NCBI GenBank assembly: GCA_027491845.1
Contig: JAOZGF010000104.1
Coordinates: forward strand, 1 to 7,413
Source of the DNA: Thermoproteota archaeon
Lineage (GTDB): Archaea > Korarchaeota > JAOZGF01
Direction: 5' to 3'
DNA length: 7,413 nucleotides
Part shown: positions 6,762-7,413 of the stretch, one piece after another
Layout: each line of letters begins with the position of its first letter
Numbering within the stretch: position 1 is the first letter of the stretch
The notes under the pieces: generated by a model
What the model was told of the DNA's origin: nothing
The model's input: the letters and a program-made list of their open reading frames with translations, nothing else
Databases searched by the model: none
Position numbers and translations under genes: made by a program

Positions 6762-6825
6762 ATCAAAAAAAATTTTGCGATTAATAACAAATAAATTTTT
6801 TCTAAGCAAAATTTTTGTTTTTGAT
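6762..6825 (-). promoter_or_regulatory. Inverted repeat around the Feo operon promoter, possible regulator operator
   Basis: An 11-bp perfect inverted repeat GCAAAATTTTT is found as 6806-6816 on the plus strand and 6768-6778 on the minus strand. Each arm then continues through a T-rich tract into GAT, with a 3-nt length difference between the arms. The 27-bp spacer contains the TATA candidate. The inner arm would cover the predicted transcription start near 6770 and the outer arm sits upstream of the TATA box. A metal-responsive repressor binding here would block both. DtxR-type operators are A/T-rich inverted repeats, so the link is plausible but inferred. Confidence 0.45.
6789..6802 (-). 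promoter_or_regulatory. Candidate TATA box of the Feo operon
   Basis: The minus strand reads GAAAAAATTTATTTG. With TATA centred near 6796, transcription would begin near 6770, giving a 27-nt leader before the ATG at 6743. It lies in the spacer of the inverted repeat described above. Confidence 0.5.
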
Positions 6826-6845
6826 TTTTATTTTTGACCCCTGCT

Positions 6846-6917
6846 TCTTCCAACAGAGTGAAGCTTAAGCGTTGAAGAGGTAGTTGTTTTGCAGATGAAT
6901 GCTAAGCCGTTAAGAGC
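6846..6917. repeat. GC-richer spacer with imperfect repeats
   Basis: GCTTAAGCGTTGAAGAG (6863-6879) is followed 21 bp later by the related GCTAAGCCGTTAAGAG (6901-6916); about 15 of 18 aligned positions agree, counting gaps. The first copy also takes part in a hairpin: TCTTC(C)AAC (6846-6854) pairs with GTTGAAGA (6871-6878), with one bulged base, and encloses the palindrome GCTTAAGC. A 13-codon ATG frame at 6895 lacks a ribosome-binding site and is not called. Confidence 0.3.
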
Positions 6918-6929
6918 CTTTTCCACCTT

Positions 6930-7004
6930 TTATTAAAAAAACATTAATAGTTCCTTTTTTTGTGAAAAAAATAGATTAAAAGAAAAAAAATGTTTTTTTA
7001 ATAA
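6930..7004. repeat. Long A/T-only inverted repeat (16-bp perfect stem)
   Basis: TTATTAAAAAAACATT (6930-6945) and AATGTTTTTTTAATAA (6989-7004) are perfectly complementary over 16 bp, separated by 43 bp. Inside lies a smaller 7-bp T7/A7 hairpin with a GTG loop (6955-6971). The region is almost pure A/T. It may be a bidirectional T-tract terminator, a chromatin-organising element, an unwinding site or a mobile-element remnant; nothing in it settles this. Confidence 0.6.
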
Positions 7005-7028
7005 TTTTATAGGTCTTCTAGCATCTTT

Positions 7029-7037
7029 TTTTAAAAG
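7029..7037 (+). promoter_or_regulatory. Candidate TATA box before a structured element
   Basis: TTTTAAAAG on the plus strand. A start about 25 nt downstream, near 7058, would fall just before the stem-forming stretch at 7065. This could be chance in such A/T-rich DNA. Confidence 0.25.
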
Positions 7038-7064
7038 GATAAGAGCTGAGTTTAAGTGTTATTC

Positions 7065-7134
7065 CAGGTAGCATTCTTACATGACACCAAGATACTTCAG
7101 TTGATTGTGTTACAAATTCTCTGAAGCCTACCTG
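7065..7134 (+). other. Nested stem-loop, possible small RNA or regulatory structure
   Basis: An outer 7-bp stem pairs CAGGTAG (7065-7071) with CTACCTG (7128-7134). An inner 6-bp stem pairs CTTCAG (7095-7100) with CTGAAG (7121-7126) around a 20-nt loop. On the 3' side the two stems are separated by one base; on the 5' side by 23 nt. It lies upstream of the histone promoter and outside its leader. A T-run terminator is not visible after it. It does not match tRNA, and C/D-box motifs are too poor to call. Confidence 0.25.
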
Positions 7135-7145
7135 TCCATGAAAAA

Positions 7146-7160
7146 CGAAAACCTTAAATA
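7146..7160 (+). promoter_or_regulatory. BRE and TATA box of the histone gene
   Basis: CGAAAACCTTAAATA: a purine-rich BRE (CGAAAA) followed by CTTAAATA. Transcription would begin near 7178-7182, about 30 nt before the histone ATG. This is the clearest promoter in the window. Confidence 0.7.
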
Positions 7161-7184
7161 CTAAATAGAGTTATTTCCCTTTAA

Positions 7185-7213
7185 ATGAAAACTTGATGAA
7201 GGGATTTATATGA
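7185..7213 (+). promoter_or_regulatory. Two overlapping mini reading frames in the histone leader
   Basis: ATGAAAACTTGA (7185-7196, MKT) overlaps ATGAAGGGATTTATATGA (7196-7213, MKGFI) by one base (TGATG), and the second stop overlaps the histone ATG in ATGA (7210-7213). The first would lie very close to the predicted transcript start. A weak AAGGGA (7199-7204) precedes the histone ATG. Whether these frames are translated is unknown. Confidence 0.3.
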
Positions 7214-7413
7214 GCGAACTTCCGTTGGCTCCTCTGGATAAGATAATGAGAGATGCAGGTGCAGTCAGAGTATCAGGTGACGCAAGAAAACAACTAGCAA
7301 TACAGGTTGAGGAATACATTAGATCCATTGCAAAGAAAGCAACTGAAATGGCTAAGCACGCCCAAAGGAAAACAGTGACAGCAAGAGACATTAGGCTTGC
7401 TTTAGAGAAAATA
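7210..7413 (+). CDS. Archaeal histone (HMf-type), last residues beyond the window
   Basis: The 68 visible codons cover almost a complete histone fold; HMfB has 69 residues. [20 protein letters not shown] is helix 1 and the following loop, [20 protein letters not shown] is the long central helix region, and the end is helix 3. The loop signature RKTVTARDI (53-61) matches RKTIKAEDI of HMfB, with the R53/D60 salt-bridge pair. R20 and the K54-T55 pair are at DNA-contacting positions, and H50 corresponds to His49 at the dimer-dimer interface. The protein binds and wraps DNA as dimers that extend into longer particles. There is no N- or C-terminal tail. The start follows a well-placed BRE/TATA; the ATG sits 5 nt after GGGA. 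The frame runs off the edge, with probably one to a few residues missing. Confidence 0.96.
   Translation, partial: MSELPLAPLDKIMRDAGAVRVSGDARKQLAIQVEEYIRSIAKKATEMAKHAQRKTVTARDIRLALEKI

Noticed and set aside
6895..6936. 13-codon ATG frame in the Feo-histone spacer
   Set aside because: Very short, no Shine-Dalgarno, ends in the A/T repeat; expected by chance.
7080..7124. C/D-box guide RNA
   Set aside because: CTGA at 7121-7124 fits a D box, but the candidate C and C' boxes (CATGACA, TTGATTG) deviate from RTGATGA and the outer stem is not adjacent to the C box.
7206..7391. Minus-strand open frame of 61 codons
   Set aside because: It lies antisense to the histone gene and has no promoter or ribosome-binding site.
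1..7413. CRISPR array, insertion sequence, intein or defence island
   Set aside because: No regularly spaced repeats, transposase, terminal repeats with target duplication, or intein blocks are visible; all large genes are intact and of ordinary family length.

Overview
The window comes from an archaeon. It ends in an archaeal histone gene. Genes start behind archaeal-type TATA boxes (for example a BRE/TATA element at 7146-7160), several have Shine-Dalgarno sites, and the DNA polymerase IV, PrsW-type protease and Feo proteins all look archaeal. Proteins rich in Lys, Glu and Ile and moderately AT-rich DNA would suit a thermophilic or anaerobic lineage, but the sequence alone does not let me name a clade.

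Layout: (1) 1-439, minus: a DJ-1/PfpI family protein, C-terminus cut off by the window edge. (2) 440-755: divergent intergenic region with one promoter candidate per direction. (3) 756-1649, plus: a stand-alone asparagine-synthase-type ATP pyrophosphatase without a glutaminase domain; it converges on (4) 1663-2343, minus: a PrsW-like intramembrane protease, whose ATG directly abuts the stop codon of (5) 2344-3417, minus: a Y-family DNA polymerase (DinB/Dpo4). (6) 3475-6743, minus: an iron-uptake operon in the order DtxR-type metalloregulator, winged-helix/FeoA fusion, FeoB. FeoB and the fusion overlap by one base. (7) About 6762-7209: a 450-bp regulatory and spacer region, largely very AT-rich, with several inverted repeats. 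(8) 7210 to the end, plus: an archaeal histone, nearly complete.

The Feo genes form a coherent unit. A metal-sensing repressor is transcribed first, from a promoter whose TATA box lies inside an inverted repeat, which suggests autoregulation. Next comes a protein that joins a DNA-binding-like domain to a FeoA domain, and then the FeoB G-protein/permease. The DinB-PrsW pair follows only 57 bp downstream with its own TATA candidate and no T-rich terminator in between, so read-through from the Feo operon is possible.

I did not find a clearly new defence or mobile system. The least explained material is the wHTH-FeoA fusion with its His-rich linker, the regulatory and structured DNA between the Feo operon and the histone gene, and the coupled DinB-PrsW pair.
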